In this document: positions 44,383-53,040 of the stretch, one piece after another
Layout: the number at the start of each line of letters is the position of its first letter
Position numbering within the stretch: position 1 is the first letter of the stretch
Assembly (NCBI GenBank): GCA_025149125.1
Contig: CP102272.1
Location: 4,216,001 to 4,280,000, forward strand
DNA: 64,000 bases
Reading direction: 5' to 3'
Source of the DNA: [Clostridium] asparagiforme DSM 15981
GTDB lineage: Bacteria > Bacillota > Clostridia > Lachnospirales > Lachnospiraceae
Notes under the pieces: generated by a model
What the model was told of the DNA's origin: nothing
The model's database searches: none
What the model saw: the letters and a program-made list of their open reading frames with translations, nothing else
Program-made: the position numbers and the translations under genes

Positions 44383-46455
44383 ATGGACGCAAAATACGTT
44401 GATCGTGTTCCAATTTTTTACTTTAATCAGAGTATCCGGGATTTGCTCCACTATCTGCTGCAAAATGATATTGACAATGATCACATCATTTTGTGCGACG
44501 CCAGGAGAAAACCCTGCGGAATCATTCACACCGGCAAGCTCTATAAGGAGATTGCCTTTGGCCTGCAATTCGATCATGTATTGGAGTCCATAAGCGACAG
44601 CAGCTATGTGACGCTCTCGCAGAACTGCCGCTTCATCAACCCGGAACTGATCGCGGGCAAAACCATTGTGGTAACCGATGAGGACGGCCGCTGCGTCGGG
44701 ATCGCCAATCAAACGGCCCTCCTGCTGGATCACATTAAATCCGACGACACCTACCGGAAAAAAATCAGCAAATCCTTCCTGGCCGATCTCAATTTTGGTT
44801 TCATGTTCTCGGATATACATGGAAATATCCTGAGCATGAACACGGCCGCCAACCGTCTGCTCTGCAAAACCGGCCTGTCCAGCCTCGGGCGGATCGACGA
44901 TATCCTCCCCAGATTTAACTACTCCAATCTCAAGCAGACCTATCAGGCCGTATACCGCGACATCAGCCTGGAGATTCAATCCTATCCCTATTACGAGGCG
45001 GACGAACCGGTCAAAATCGCGCTGTTCCTGTTCAATCTGTCGGGTCTGCATGCCAGCAAAAAATCTTTAGCCGAGGTAAAGGCGAAGTACAAGGAACTGC
45101 TGGAGATCGCCAACCACTCTTACGACGAGATATACGTCACGGACAACGCCTGTATGTGTGTGTTTGTAAACAAGGCATGCGAGCGGATCTACGGACTGAG
45201 GCGGGAAGAGATGCTGGGAAAAACAAGCGCGCAGATGAAGGCGGGCGGGTTTATTTCCTCGGACCTCAGCGAAAAGGTCATCCAAACGAAGCGCCGGCTC
45301 CAGGAGGTCCAGACGACTAAAATCGGGCAGAAAATCCTGGTCATCGCAAGTCCTATACTGGACAAAAACGGGGATGTGCGCAGAGTTGTGATCAATTCCA
45401 GAGAAATTTCCGATATGATCGACGTCAGGGTCTCGGCGGACAATCTGAGCCGCCAGAACTGCTCCAATATTGCGGACAAGCTCATGGACCTGACCCTGAC
45501 CTCGAATAAGATTGTGGCCGAATCCGGGATCATGCGCAAGGTGATCAAACAGGTGACCCGCATCTCCCAGACAGACGCACACGTTCTGATCTCAGGGGAG
45601 ACCGGCGTGGGTAAAGACGTGATCGCCACTCTGATCCACGAAATCAGCAGCAGGCGCGGCCACAATTTGGTCCGACTGGACTGCGGGGCTCTTTCCGGCG
45701 GACTCATCGAGTCGGAACTGTTCGGCAGCGAAACGCCGGCTGCGGCCGGGCGGAACGCCGGAAGACCGGGTTTATTAGCCCTTGCGGACAAAAGCACCCT
45801 GTTTCTGGACAAAATTGACGAGTTTCCCTATGACCTCCAGGGGAAGCTTTTGCACGCAATCGACGACAAATGCTATACGCCCATGGGCAGCAGTCGATCC
45901 GTCAACAGCGATTTCCGGCTTGTCGCAGCCACAAGCAAAAATCTTCCCGAGCTCGTCCGGGAAGGGCGGTTTCGGGAAGATTTATACTACAGACTGAATG
46001 TAATGTCGGTGGTGATTCCCCCGCTCAGGGAACGCCGGGAGGATATTCCGTTTCTGATTCAAAGCTTTTTAAGCGGCATCAATAAAGCGGCGGGAACCCA
46101 GAAGCGCATCAGCCCGGGGACGATTGAACAGCTGAAGCGGCATCAATGGGGCGGAAATCTGCGGGAGCTGAAAAATATACTGGAACAGCTCTGCGTGCTA
46201 TCCGACGGGGACCAAATCGAGGAAAAGGATCTGTTTCTTTTGCCTGAATTTGCAGCGAATGAGGCGGAGCCTGCCGACGATTATACCTCCCTGATCGGAC
46301 AGCGGGAGCTGCCCGCCATACTGGATCTGTTGGAGGAAAAGCTGCTCAGGAGTTCGGTCAAGCAGTGCGATTCAACTTACAGCCTTGGGAAGCTGTTGGG
46401 GATCAGCCAGGCTACAGCAGTGCGGAAATTGCAAAAATACGGGCTAAGATTTTAA
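44383..46455 (+). CDS. PAS-AAA+-Fis regulator with degenerate sigma-54 interaction region
   Basis: The product is 690 aa. Residues 10-125 look like a CBS pair or similar sensory module (SIRDLLHYLLQNDI, IVVTDEDGRCVGIAN), then two PAS domains (about 135-235 and 240-350), an AAA+ domain (380-610) and a C-terminal Fis-type helix-turn-helix (YSLGKLLGISQATAVRKLQK). Walker A GETGVGKD and the REDLYYRLNV block are intact. But the loop after ELFGSE reads TPAAAGRNAGRPG instead of GAFTGA, and Walker B is FLDKIDE instead of FLDEIxE. It therefore probably does not open sigma-54 promoters and may work like TyrR with sigma-70. It is divergent from the ureohydrolase operon. The ATG has AAGGGGG 6 bases upstream. 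Confidence 0.85.
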   Translation: MDAKYVDRVPIFYFNQSIRDLLHYLLQNDIDNDHIILCDARRKPCGIIHTGKLYKEIAFGLQFDHVLESISDSSYVTLSQNCRFINPELIAGKTIVVTDEDGRCVGIANQTALLLDHIKSDDTYRKKISKSFLADLNFGFMFSDIHGNILSMNTAANRLLCKTGLSSLGRIDDILPRFNYSNLKQTYQAVYRDISLEIQSYPYYEADEPVKIALFLFNLSGLHASKKSLAEVKAKYKELLEIANHSYDEIYVTDNACMCVFVNKACERIYGLRREEMLGKTSAQMKAGGFISSDLSEKVIQTKRRLQEVQTTKIGQKILVIASPILDKNGDVRRVVINSREISDMIDVRVSADNLSRQNCSNIADKLMDLTLTSNKIVAESGIMRKVIKQVTRISQTDAHVLISGETGVGKDVIATLIHEISSRRGHNLVRLDCGALSGGLIESELFGSETPAAAGRNAGRPGLLALADKSTLFLDKIDEFPYDLQGKLLHAIDDKCYTPMGSSRSVNSDFRLVAATSKNLPELVREGRFREDLYYRLNVMSVVIPPLRERREDIPFLIQSFLSGINKAAGTQKRISPGTIEQLKRHQWGGNLRELKNILEQLCVLSDGDQIEEKDLFLLPEFAANEAEPADDYTSLIGQRELPAILDLLEEKLLRSSVKQCDSTYSLGKLLGISQATAVRKLQKYGLRF

Positions 46456-49199
46456 TTCCCGCCGATTTCCGCCTGCGGGCTTTTTATGTATTTTTCTTCA
46501 TACTCTGAAATCGGTATCGGTCTGCTGAACAGATAGCCCTGCACGGTTTTGACTCCGTATTCTCTCACAACGTCTAACTGCTGCTCGTCCTCGATGCCTT
46601 CGGCAATTAATTGAATGCCCATTTCTTCGCACATTTCCGTCATGGTCCCGATGATTATCTGCGCTCTCTTATTTGTAACAATATCTTTTACAAAGCTTTT
46701 ATCGATTTTCAACACGTCGATTTTCACGAAGGACAGCATCGCCAGATTCGAACTTTCCACCCCGAAATCGTCCATCGCAACGCTGAACCCTGAATTTCTC
46801 ATCTGATCAATTCTGGCTACCAGCGTGTCCAAATCTGTAACCTTTGCGCTTTCCGTAATCTCGATCTCCAAATACTTTCGTTGCACATGATACTTCTCGC
46901 TAATCGCTTCGATCCGTTTTACAAACTGGTCCTCCATAAACGTGATTCTCGAAAAGTTGCTGGATACCGTAATCCCAGACTTTCCCTGCTGATTCCAGGC
47001 GCTCAGGGCTTTGCATACCTCCTCAAATACATAATAATCAATCTTACTGATCAGGTATGTATCTTCCAGCACCGGAATAAATCGATCCGGCGCAACGATC
47101 GATCCATTTTCATCCCGGTAACGGATCAGCGCTTCCGCTCCCGCCATCCTGCCGCCTTCCACATCTATTTTAGCTTGTAAATATACGGTGAACTCATGAT
47201 TCTCTATTTTTTGCTTTAATACATCGGGATCGGCCAAAAATCTCAACACGTCGTTATTATGTCTGTAGCGGCCGGTAGCGTGATGCCCCTGATAAAATTT
47301 CTTTTTATCGCTGTACATTAATTCGTCCGCTTCCTTGATAATCTCCTGGATATCAGCCGATTCTTCACTCCATTTGCACCCGATCGCAGCCTGACATGCA
47401 CTCTTCTCAAAAGCATTTTTTAACAGCTGAACCTTGTCGTAAAAATCCCCCTTCGCGATATCCAGATAGATTATGACGAACTCATCGCCTCCTATGCGGT
47501 AAAGATTTTTTGAGGCTGCGCTTTTTTTCATAATATCGGCGCACGCCTTAATCAATTTATCGCCCGCATCGTGGCCAAACGAGTCGTTCGTCTCCTTCAG
47601 CCCATTGATATCTAAATAGACCACCCCAACGGAAGCTTTGCGCTCTTTTAATTCCGATACGTCCTGAATAAAGCGATTCCGATTATAAAAAGAAGTCAGC
47701 CGGTCGATTTGACTCAACTCAAACAGCATCTTTTCATTTTCATTTCTCTGCATGGTAAGAGAGAGAAAATACTGGACGGTCTGCAAAAACGGCACCGCGA
47801 TCTCAGCCATCCCCAAATCCTGATTATCCAATCCGATTGTCCCGTTTACCGTTCCATTCTTAATCAGGGGCACCCATATAATATTTCGTATCCCCTGCTG
47901 CGTGAGCAGCTCATAGCCAACATGGAATGAATCCTTTATTTCTTCCACATCGTTAATCACTACCTTTTTGTGTTTCTCCAGCTCATCCAGCCATACCTGA
48001 TAATCGCCGATGGGAATATTTTGCAGGTTATCAATCTCCGGCAAAATACCTTCCTTACACCATTCCGCAATATTGGAATAATAATTGTCATGAAACAGGA
48101 ATACATAGGAGCGTTCAGCCAGAAACAATTTTCCAATATATTCCAGAACCTTTGTGATTGCGTTTTCTATGTCGCGGTTATTGTAAAGCTCTCTTACGCA
48201 GGCAAGGCGTATATCGTCCCGTTCCAGCCTTCTTTTCAATTCATTCTTTTCATTGTTGGCTTCCGTGATGTCAAACGCGATCTCCATTCTCGCGATGCGT
48301 CCATCCCATTCAATCAAACGGTCTTTCAAAAGATAATGTTTTTTTATGATCGGGTTTGTATACTCCCAGGAATAGGTTTCATCCAGCTTAAGAAATTGAT
48401 TCGTGCAAAAAGGACACGGTTCTTCAAAACCCTGCAGCACTTTATAACATTTTAAATTGGGCAGGCTGTCATCCACCTGAAACATTCTCTTTCCCGCTTC
48501 ATTGACAAACAGCAGGTTATACGTGTCCATATCCGAGACATACATCAATTCTGATATCTCATTCATGGGCGCCATTAATTCCTGCGCCCGTTTTGACAGC
48601 TGTTCGCTCCTTTTTATATTTTCCTTCTCCGCTTCGATGAGCTTTATCTGGCGTTTTTCCTGATAAAAGGTAAAAACAGAGCTGCCGATCGCCATTAATA
48701 TAAATATAAAGTTCGCTGTCACAAGCGACGTTCTTGCGTGCTGCACCGTCTGTTCCGTATATTCTTCCGCGGTGAACACGGTGTCATTGGCCAGTTTAAA
48801 GTAGTCTTCGCTCAGTTCATAGAGAAGCTGGCTGGAGGCGCCTTCCCGATACTGATCGATCTGCACTTTGAGATCCTCCCAGTCATCTCTCATTTCGATT
48901 AACCGAGTCTGGAATTCTTCACTGTCAAGCTTGATCAGATTTAATTCTTCACTTCCATTTGAAAGTCCCAACAAAATATGATCCAGATAGAGAATCAGCT
49001 CATCGTCCGGATCATGATTCAATTCCTTTTTGATCAGTCTCTGCGTTGCACCGCGTACGATGCCGATATAATTTATGACCCTGGCATTTCCCTGTAAATC
49101 GTCCGTTAAATTCAGCGACATGGTTGCTGTATAGATCAGCGCTATGCAAAAAATGATCGGAACTAAAATGCCGCCTAATTTCGCTATCATTTTCTTCAT
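46452..49199 (-). CDS. Membrane GGDEF-EAL cyclic-di-GMP protein with PilJ-like, PAS and GAF domains
   Basis: The product is 915 aa. Helix 8-27 and a helix near 160-180 flank an outside region with VINYIGIVRGATQRLIKKEL, the PilJ/NarX-type helical sensor signature. Inside: a PAS domain (about 205-320) carrying PCPFCTNQ, a GAF domain (about 330-480), GGDEF (RIGGDEFVII, intact active loop) and EAL (GAEALIRYRD, with DDFGVESSNL). Both catalytic domains keep key residues, so it may make and degrade cyclic-di-GMP. The ATG has GGAGG 8 bases upstream. Its stop overlaps that of the convergent regulator gene by 3-4 bp. Confidence 0.93.
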   Translation of the reverse strand: MKKMIAKLGGILVPIIFCIALIYTATMSLNLTDDLQGNARVINYIGIVRGATQRLIKKELNHDPDDELILYLDHILLGLSNGSEELNLIKLDSEEFQTRLIEMRDDWEDLKVQIDQYREGASSQLLYELSEDYFKLANDTVFTAEEYTEQTVQHARTSLVTANFIFILMAIGSSVFTFYQEKRQIKLIEAEKENIKRSEQLSKRAQELMAPMNEISELMYVSDMDTYNLLFVNEAGKRMFQVDDSLPNLKCYKVLQGFEEPCPFCTNQFLKLDETYSWEYTNPIIKKHYLLKDRLIEWDGRIARMEIAFDITEANNEKNELKRRLERDDIRLACVRELYNNRDIENAITKVLEYIGKLFLAERSYVFLFHDNYYSNIAEWCKEGILPEIDNLQNIPIGDYQVWLDELEKHKKVVINDVEEIKDSFHVGYELLTQQGIRNIIWVPLIKNGTVNGTIGLDNQDLGMAEIAVPFLQTVQYFLSLTMQRNENEKMLFELSQIDRLTSFYNRNRFIQDVSELKERKASVGVVYLDINGLKETNDSFGHDAGDKLIKACADIMKKSAASKNLYRIGGDEFVIIYLDIAKGDFYDKVQLLKNAFEKSACQAAIGCKWSEESADIQEIIKEADELMYSDKKKFYQGHHATGRYRHNNDVLRFLADPDVLKQKIENHEFTVYLQAKIDVEGGRMAGAEALIRYRDENGSIVAPDRFIPVLEDTYLISKIDYYVFEEVCKALSAWNQQGKSGITVSSNFSRITFMEDQFVKRIEAISEKYHVQRKYLEIEITESAKVTDLDTLVARIDQMRNSGFSVAMDDFGVESSNLAMLSFVKIDVLKIDKSFVKDIVTNKRAQIIIGTMTEMCEEMGIQLIAEGIEDEQQLDVVREYGVKTVQGYLFSRPIPISEYEEKYIKSPQAEIGGN

Positions 49200-49354
49200 A
49201 TCGTCACCCTCCTTTGTTCTTTGTAATTTATGGTGATTCGTAGGTGCCGCATCGCCGTGCGGAGATCTAACGCACCGGAAACGAACCCCTGCGGCATAAA
49301 AGTCTGTCGAGAGTAACAGCAGCGCTGGGTCTGCTCATAGAAAGACTAACTATG

Positions 49355-49383
49355 ATTTTAATCCTTTCCTGTAAAGCTGTCAA
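49355..49383 (-). promoter_or_regulatory. Promoter of the GGDEF-EAL gene
   Basis: On the minus strand TTGACA (49378-49383) and TAAAAT (49355-49360) are exactly 17 bp apart, giving a 5' leader of about 150 nt. Confidence 0.85.
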
Positions 49384-49439
49384 ACAAAACCAGCAGTTGG
49401 CGGACATTTTCCCCACTTACGCTGTAAATTCGTTTACAC

Positions 49440-49474
49440 AAAAAAAGGCCAGCTCCGTCCGATCGGCTGACCTT
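49440..49474 (-). terminator. Rho-independent terminator ending the glycyl radical enzyme operon
   Basis: On the minus strand AAGGTCAGC pairs with GCTGGCCTT (one G-U pair), followed by seven T, about 37 bp after the MBL gene stop. Confidence 0.92.
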
Positions 49475-49511
49475 GAAATTTTGCTATATCCGTTAAAAAT
49501 CTCCTGGGTAA

Positions 49512-50807
49512 TCAACGCAATGGATTCCCGCCGCTCTCCCCCGATTCCAGCTCATACGCGCTCACCAGATAATAGTGCCTCCCGTTCGCGCTGGTCTCCA
49601 TCGCCGCAAGCTTCCTCAGCGCCGCCGCCTTCCACCTTCGGGCCTCCGGGGTCATTTCCCCGGCATTTAACAGCAGGTCGCAGAGCTCCAGCGCCCACTG
49701 GTATTCCCTCTCCTCCACCGCAGCTTGAACCGCGCGCAGAACCGCCTGGGGGCCGCCCATCAGGGCGACGGCCTTTTCGCCCCTTTTTCCTGGGGCCAGG
49801 GGGCGCAGATGGGTGGGGTTGCCGTCGAACCATCCCGCGTACGCCGTAAAGATCGCCCGGACCGTCCACTCGACCGTACCGTAATACTCCCCGAGATAGG
49901 GCAGGTTTGCATATTTCTCCGGCAGGGCGATCTCAGCGGCCAAGGTATCCATGTCCTTGCCCTCGTTCATGCCGCGGAGGGTCTCTTCCAGCACATAGGC
50001 GATGGCGTTGCGGAAATTGCCCAGCACCTCCTCCACCTGTTCCCGGCCGCAAACAGGCTTCGTATGCCCGGGCAGCAGGTACTCCGCCTGATAAGAACGG
50101 ATCTTGTCAAGGCTTCTGACCCAGGCGGCGATATCCCGGTACTGGCCGCCCCGGATGGCGTAGAGATTGGGCCAGCAGCCATAATAATTATCGCCGCAGC
50201 AGAGCACTTTTTTCTCAGGAAGCCAGACCATAATCTGATCGTCGGTTTCACCCTGAATCCGCGTCATCTCCACGGTGACGCCGTCGATTTCCCGGATCAC
50301 CTGATCCTGGTTGTAAACAACGGTCGGCTTGCGGAATGCCCTGGACTCCCCGTACACCGCGCCGGTACGGATTCCGATTCCCTGGGAAATGTTCTCCTCG
50401 TCGCTCAGGGTAAAGCCGAACTGCCGCGCGCCCCGTTTGTTCAGGATATCCTGCACCATGCCGCTGTGTTCCAGCACCGGGACACAGGGTGAAAAGGCAA
50501 TGGTCTCCGGGTCCGAGGGATCGAAGGCTCCGCCGCCGCCCCTGTGGTCCACGTGGCTGTGGGTGTAGATGATGGTCCCCACCTCTTTCCCGGTTGTAGC
50601 GTGGATGATCTCCCGGAGGCGCTCTCCCCGTTTGCCGGTGTCAAGGGTGTCAATCAGGATGATGGAGGTATTGCCTTCGATAAAGATTGCGTTGCTGTGG
50701 CCGATGCTTAAAGCGATCCAGACGCCCGGAACAATCTCCTCCACTGATTCCTGGAAGGTATTCTCTGTAAAATTCCTTAAATCCTGTTCTCCGTTTTGTT
50801 TCAACAT
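49512..50807 (-). CDS. Metallo-beta-lactamase-fold alkylsulfatase-like hydrolase
   Basis: The product is 431 aa. The metal-binding HxHxDH motif is THSHVDHRGGGGAFDP (residues about 85-100), with further ligands in LEHSG, CCGDNYYGCWPN and LLPGHTKPV. The layout, including AEIALPEKYANLPYLGEYYGTVEWTVRAIF-type helical dimerisation region after the lactamase fold, matches SdsA1-type alkylsulfatases; it stops before a complete sterol-carrier C-terminal domain. It probably hydrolyses a sulfate or related ester. The ATG at 50807 has GAGGG 8 bases upstream. It is the last gene of the long operon, about 120 bp after the UPF0303 gene. Confidence 0.82.
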   Translation of the reverse strand: MLKQNGEQDLRNFTENTFQESVEEIVPGVWIALSIGHSNAIFIEGNTSIILIDTLDTGKRGERLREIIHATTGKEVGTIIYTHSHVDHRGGGGAFDPSDPETIAFSPCVPVLEHSGMVQDILNKRGARQFGFTLSDEENISQGIGIRTGAVYGESRAFRKPTVVYNQDQVIREIDGVTVEMTRIQGETDDQIMVWLPEKKVLCCGDNYYGCWPNLYAIRGGQYRDIAAWVRSLDKIRSYQAEYLLPGHTKPVCGREQVEEVLGNFRNAIAYVLEETLRGMNEGKDMDTLAAEIALPEKYANLPYLGEYYGTVEWTVRAIFTAYAGWFDGNPTHLRPLAPGKRGEKAVALMGGPQAVLRAVQAAVEEREYQWALELCDLLLNAGEMTPEARRWKAAALRKLAAMETSANGRHYYLVSAYELESGESGGNPLR

Positions 50808-50930
50808 TTTGATTTCCCTCTGTTTCGCGTTTATTAGTTTTATCTTAGCCAATATTCCAGGGATTGTAAAGCAAAAGACGGAAACAGCCGCGCAGATATC
50901 TCCGCCCAACTGTTTCCGTTTCCGCTTCCA

Positions 50931-51422
50931 TTATTCCCGCTCCACGGCCGTCTCCCCCGCGATCATCTCCCGCAGGACCGAGACCACCAGCGCGTGGTCC
51001 TCATGCTCGGCCAGGCCGGATACCGTCACCGTGCCCACAATGCCTGCGCCCTTCACGCACACCGGGACCGAACCCCCGGCGGCCGCGTAAAGCCCGTCCT
51101 CCAGGCCGTACCGCGGCCCTATGGAATCCCCTTTCAGCTTCATATACAAAGACATTTCATAGGAGCTCTTGAAAAACTTGTAGACAGTATTTTCTTTTCT
51201 CCTGACCCACTCGTCGTTGATGGGAGTGGTTCCCGCCATGGCGCAGGCAAAGAGCCGCCTGCGGTTCAGGGTTATGGAAATGGCCACCGCATACCCCTTC
51301 TCCCGGGCGATCTGGCGGAGGCGGTTTCCCGTCTCCCAGGCCGTCTGTTCGTCAAAAGCGCCGAATACCAGCTCCTCCTGCTCCCGTCTGATTCTCTCTA
51401 TCTCTTTTTGCAGCTCTTCCAT
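50931..51422 (-). CDS. UPF0303 / heme-degrading-like (HbpS/GlcG fold) protein
   Basis: The product is 163 aa. Pattern: AVAISITLNRRRLFACAMAGT, NDEWVRRKENTVYKFFKSSY, GGSVPVCVKGAGIVGTVTVSGL and EHEDHALVVSVL, as in UPF0303/YBR137W proteins of the HbpS-like fold. The biochemical role is unknown; the fold binds small ligands or heme degradation products. It starts two bases after the fructose-6-phosphate-aldolase stop (TGATATG), so translation is probably coupled. The family often accompanies carbohydrate catabolism genes. Confidence 0.8.
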   Translation of the reverse strand: MEELQKEIERIRREQEELVFGAFDEQTAWETGNRLRQIAREKGYAVAISITLNRRRLFACAMAGTTPINDEWVRRKENTVYKFFKSSYEMSLYMKLKGDSIGPRYGLEDGLYAAAGGSVPVCVKGAGIVGTVTVSGLAEHEDHALVVSVLREMIAGETAVERE

Positions 51423-51423
51423 A

Positions 51424-52104
51424 TCACTTGCTGGTCTCCATGGTAACCCCTTTGCCGCACAGGCCCTCGAAATCCTTCACAAAAGCCTCCACCGCCATGG
51501 CTACGGAATCATTTTTGATCAGTGCCTCAATGACGTCCGGGGAAATGGTGGCGGCTCCGATCCCATACTCGCACAGCTCCTGTACCTGCTGGGAATTCTT
51601 GAAACTGGCCGCCAGCACCTGGCAGTCCAGGCCGTTCTTCCGGAAGATGTCGTGAATATCCTGGGCCGTCTTCACGCCGTCGCCGCCCAGATTGTCAATG
51701 CGGTTCACGTAGGGCGCCGCGTAGTCCGCCCCCGCCTTGGCCGCGAGAAACGCCTGCATCCGGGTGTAAATGGCCGTGGCCGTGACCCGGATGCCCTCCG
51801 CGTGAAGCAGCTTCATGGCTCTCAGGCCTTCCTTTGTGGTGGGCACCTTGACGTAGGTATTTTTTCCAAGCACCTCCACGATCCGATGACCGTCCCGCAC
51901 CATGCCCTCGGCGTCCGGTGCGATCACCTGCACGTGCAGTTCCGCATCCGGCCCGATGAACTCCCTGATTTCCGTGAGAACCTCGTAGGGCTGCCGGCCG
52001 CTTTTGGCCAGGATCGACGGGTTGGTGGTCACCCCATCCACTGCAAAGGTGTTGTAAATATCCTTGATTTTTGCAATATCCGCATCATCGATAATAAATT
52101 TCAT
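51424..52104 (-). CDS. Fructose-6-phosphate aldolase / transaldolase-like protein
   Basis: The product is 226 aa, the size of FSA/TalC enzymes. MKFIIDDADIAKIKDIYNTF and DGVTTNPSILAKSG match the family start; VKVPTTKEGLRAMKLL and VLAASFKNSQQV contain the conserved Lys positions, with the Schiff-base Lys in KVPTT and the second in ASFKN. These enzymes cleave or join ketose 6-phosphates using dihydroxyacetone or hydroxyacetone as donor. Location next to a glycyl radical enzyme and a PTS suggests cleavage of a phosphorylated sugar product. Confidence 0.92.
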   Translation of the reverse strand: MKFIIDDADIAKIKDIYNTFAVDGVTTNPSILAKSGRQPYEVLTEIREFIGPDAELHVQVIAPDAEGMVRDGHRIVEVLGKNTYVKVPTTKEGLRAMKLLHAEGIRVTATAIYTRMQAFLAAKAGADYAAPYVNRIDNLGGDGVKTAQDIHDIFRKNGLDCQVLAASFKNSQQVQELCEYGIGAATISPDVIEALIKNDSVAMAVEAFVKDFEGLCGKGVTMETSK

Positions 52105-52113
52105 ATTCTGTAC

Positions 52114-53025
52114 CTATCCTTCCACAATAACATTTCTGACTCCATTTTCCCGCGCCGTCCGGGCAAATGCTTCCATCTCCTCCGCCGTGTAGCGCCCGGG
52201 ATTCTCTTTGAAACAGAACTCCCGGTCCACCAGATGATATTTGGCTTCCGCCAGCGGATTGTAATTGAGCAGCTCCCAGGCGACGTCAGGGTAGATGCCC
52301 GACAAAAGCCTGGCGATTCCGGCGATATTTTCCCGGTACGCCGTAAATTCAGGGATCAGGGGCGTCCTGATGACGGCCCGGTCCCGCTTTTCGGATGTGA
52401 GCAGCAGCTCCAGATTGTCCAGAATCTGCTCATTGGAGGCCCCCACATACCGTCTGTGGCGTTCCCTGTCACAAATCTTCACGTCCGCATAGATCAGATC
52501 CAGGTGCGGCAGCACCATACGCAGCGCCTCCGAACCGGCGTAAAGGGACGTCTCCATGGCCGTGTGGACGCCTTCCTCCTGCATCCCTTTCAGCACAGCG
52601 GCCGCAAATTCCGGCTGGAGAAGCGGCTCCCCGCCCGAGAGGGTAATCCCGCCCCCATATTTAAAAAATGCCCTGTCTTTCAAAAGCTCCTCCACAGCCT
52701 GGCCGACGGTAACCGTCCTGGAATCCCAGGCCAGGGCCCCGGCCGGACAGGCGTCCACCAGTGCAGGCCAGTCCTCCTGGCGGTCCGGGTGAAGCCGCAC
52801 GCCCCCGTCCTCCCGGGTCATTCCGCCATGCTTTGCCAGGCGGCAGCAGATGCCGCAGCCCATGCATTTGGTTGGAAAATGCAGGGGCCTGGGCTCCACG
52901 GAGATTCCCTCCGGGTTGTGGCACCAGACGCAGGACAGGGGGCAGCCCTTCATGAACATGGTGGTCCTGATTCCGCCCCCGTCATGGGTGGAAAATCGTC
53001 TGACATCAAAGATGGTTCCCGTCAT
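52114..53025 (-). CDS. Glycyl radical enzyme activating protein (radical SAM)
   Basis: The product is 303 aa. The radical SAM cluster motif is CPLSCVWC (CxxxCxxC, about residues 29-36); KCMGCGICC followed by CPAGAL is a ferredoxin-like insert for an extra iron-sulfur cluster, as in PflC/PflE-type activases; ITLSGGEPL is the SAM-binding GGE motif. It makes the glycyl radical in the enzyme encoded just upstream in the operon. The ATG has GGGAGG 7 bases upstream and lies 15 bp after that gene. Confidence 0.95.
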   Translation of the reverse strand: MTGTIFDVRRFSTHDGGGIRTTMFMKGCPLSCVWCHNPEGISVEPRPLHFPTKCMGCGICCRLAKHGGMTREDGGVRLHPDRQEDWPALVDACPAGALAWDSRTVTVGQAVEELLKDRAFFKYGGGITLSGGEPLLQPEFAAAVLKGMQEEGVHTAMETSLYAGSEALRMVLPHLDLIYADVKICDRERHRRYVGASNEQILDNLELLLTSEKRDRAVIRTPLIPEFTAYRENIAGIARLLSGIYPDVAWELLNYNPLAEAKYHLVDREFCFKENPGRYTAEEMEAFARTARENGVRNVIVEG

Positions 53026-53040
53026 TCGTCAGCCTCCCCG

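Larger units (their letters stand above)
49200..49511. other. Intergenic region: leader and promoter of the GGDEF-EAL gene, terminator of the MBL gene
   Basis: The 150 bp next to the GGDEF-EAL start can fold: minus-strand GCCGCA near 49289 pairs with TGCGGC near 49249, enclosing a GTGCG/CGCAC pair. It does not match the cyclic-di-GMP riboswitch consensus. No gene is seen. Confidence 0.5.

Noticed and set aside
49200-49350. Cyclic-di-GMP riboswitch before the GGDEF-EAL gene
   Set aside because: The conserved core elements of class I or II could not be found on the minus strand.
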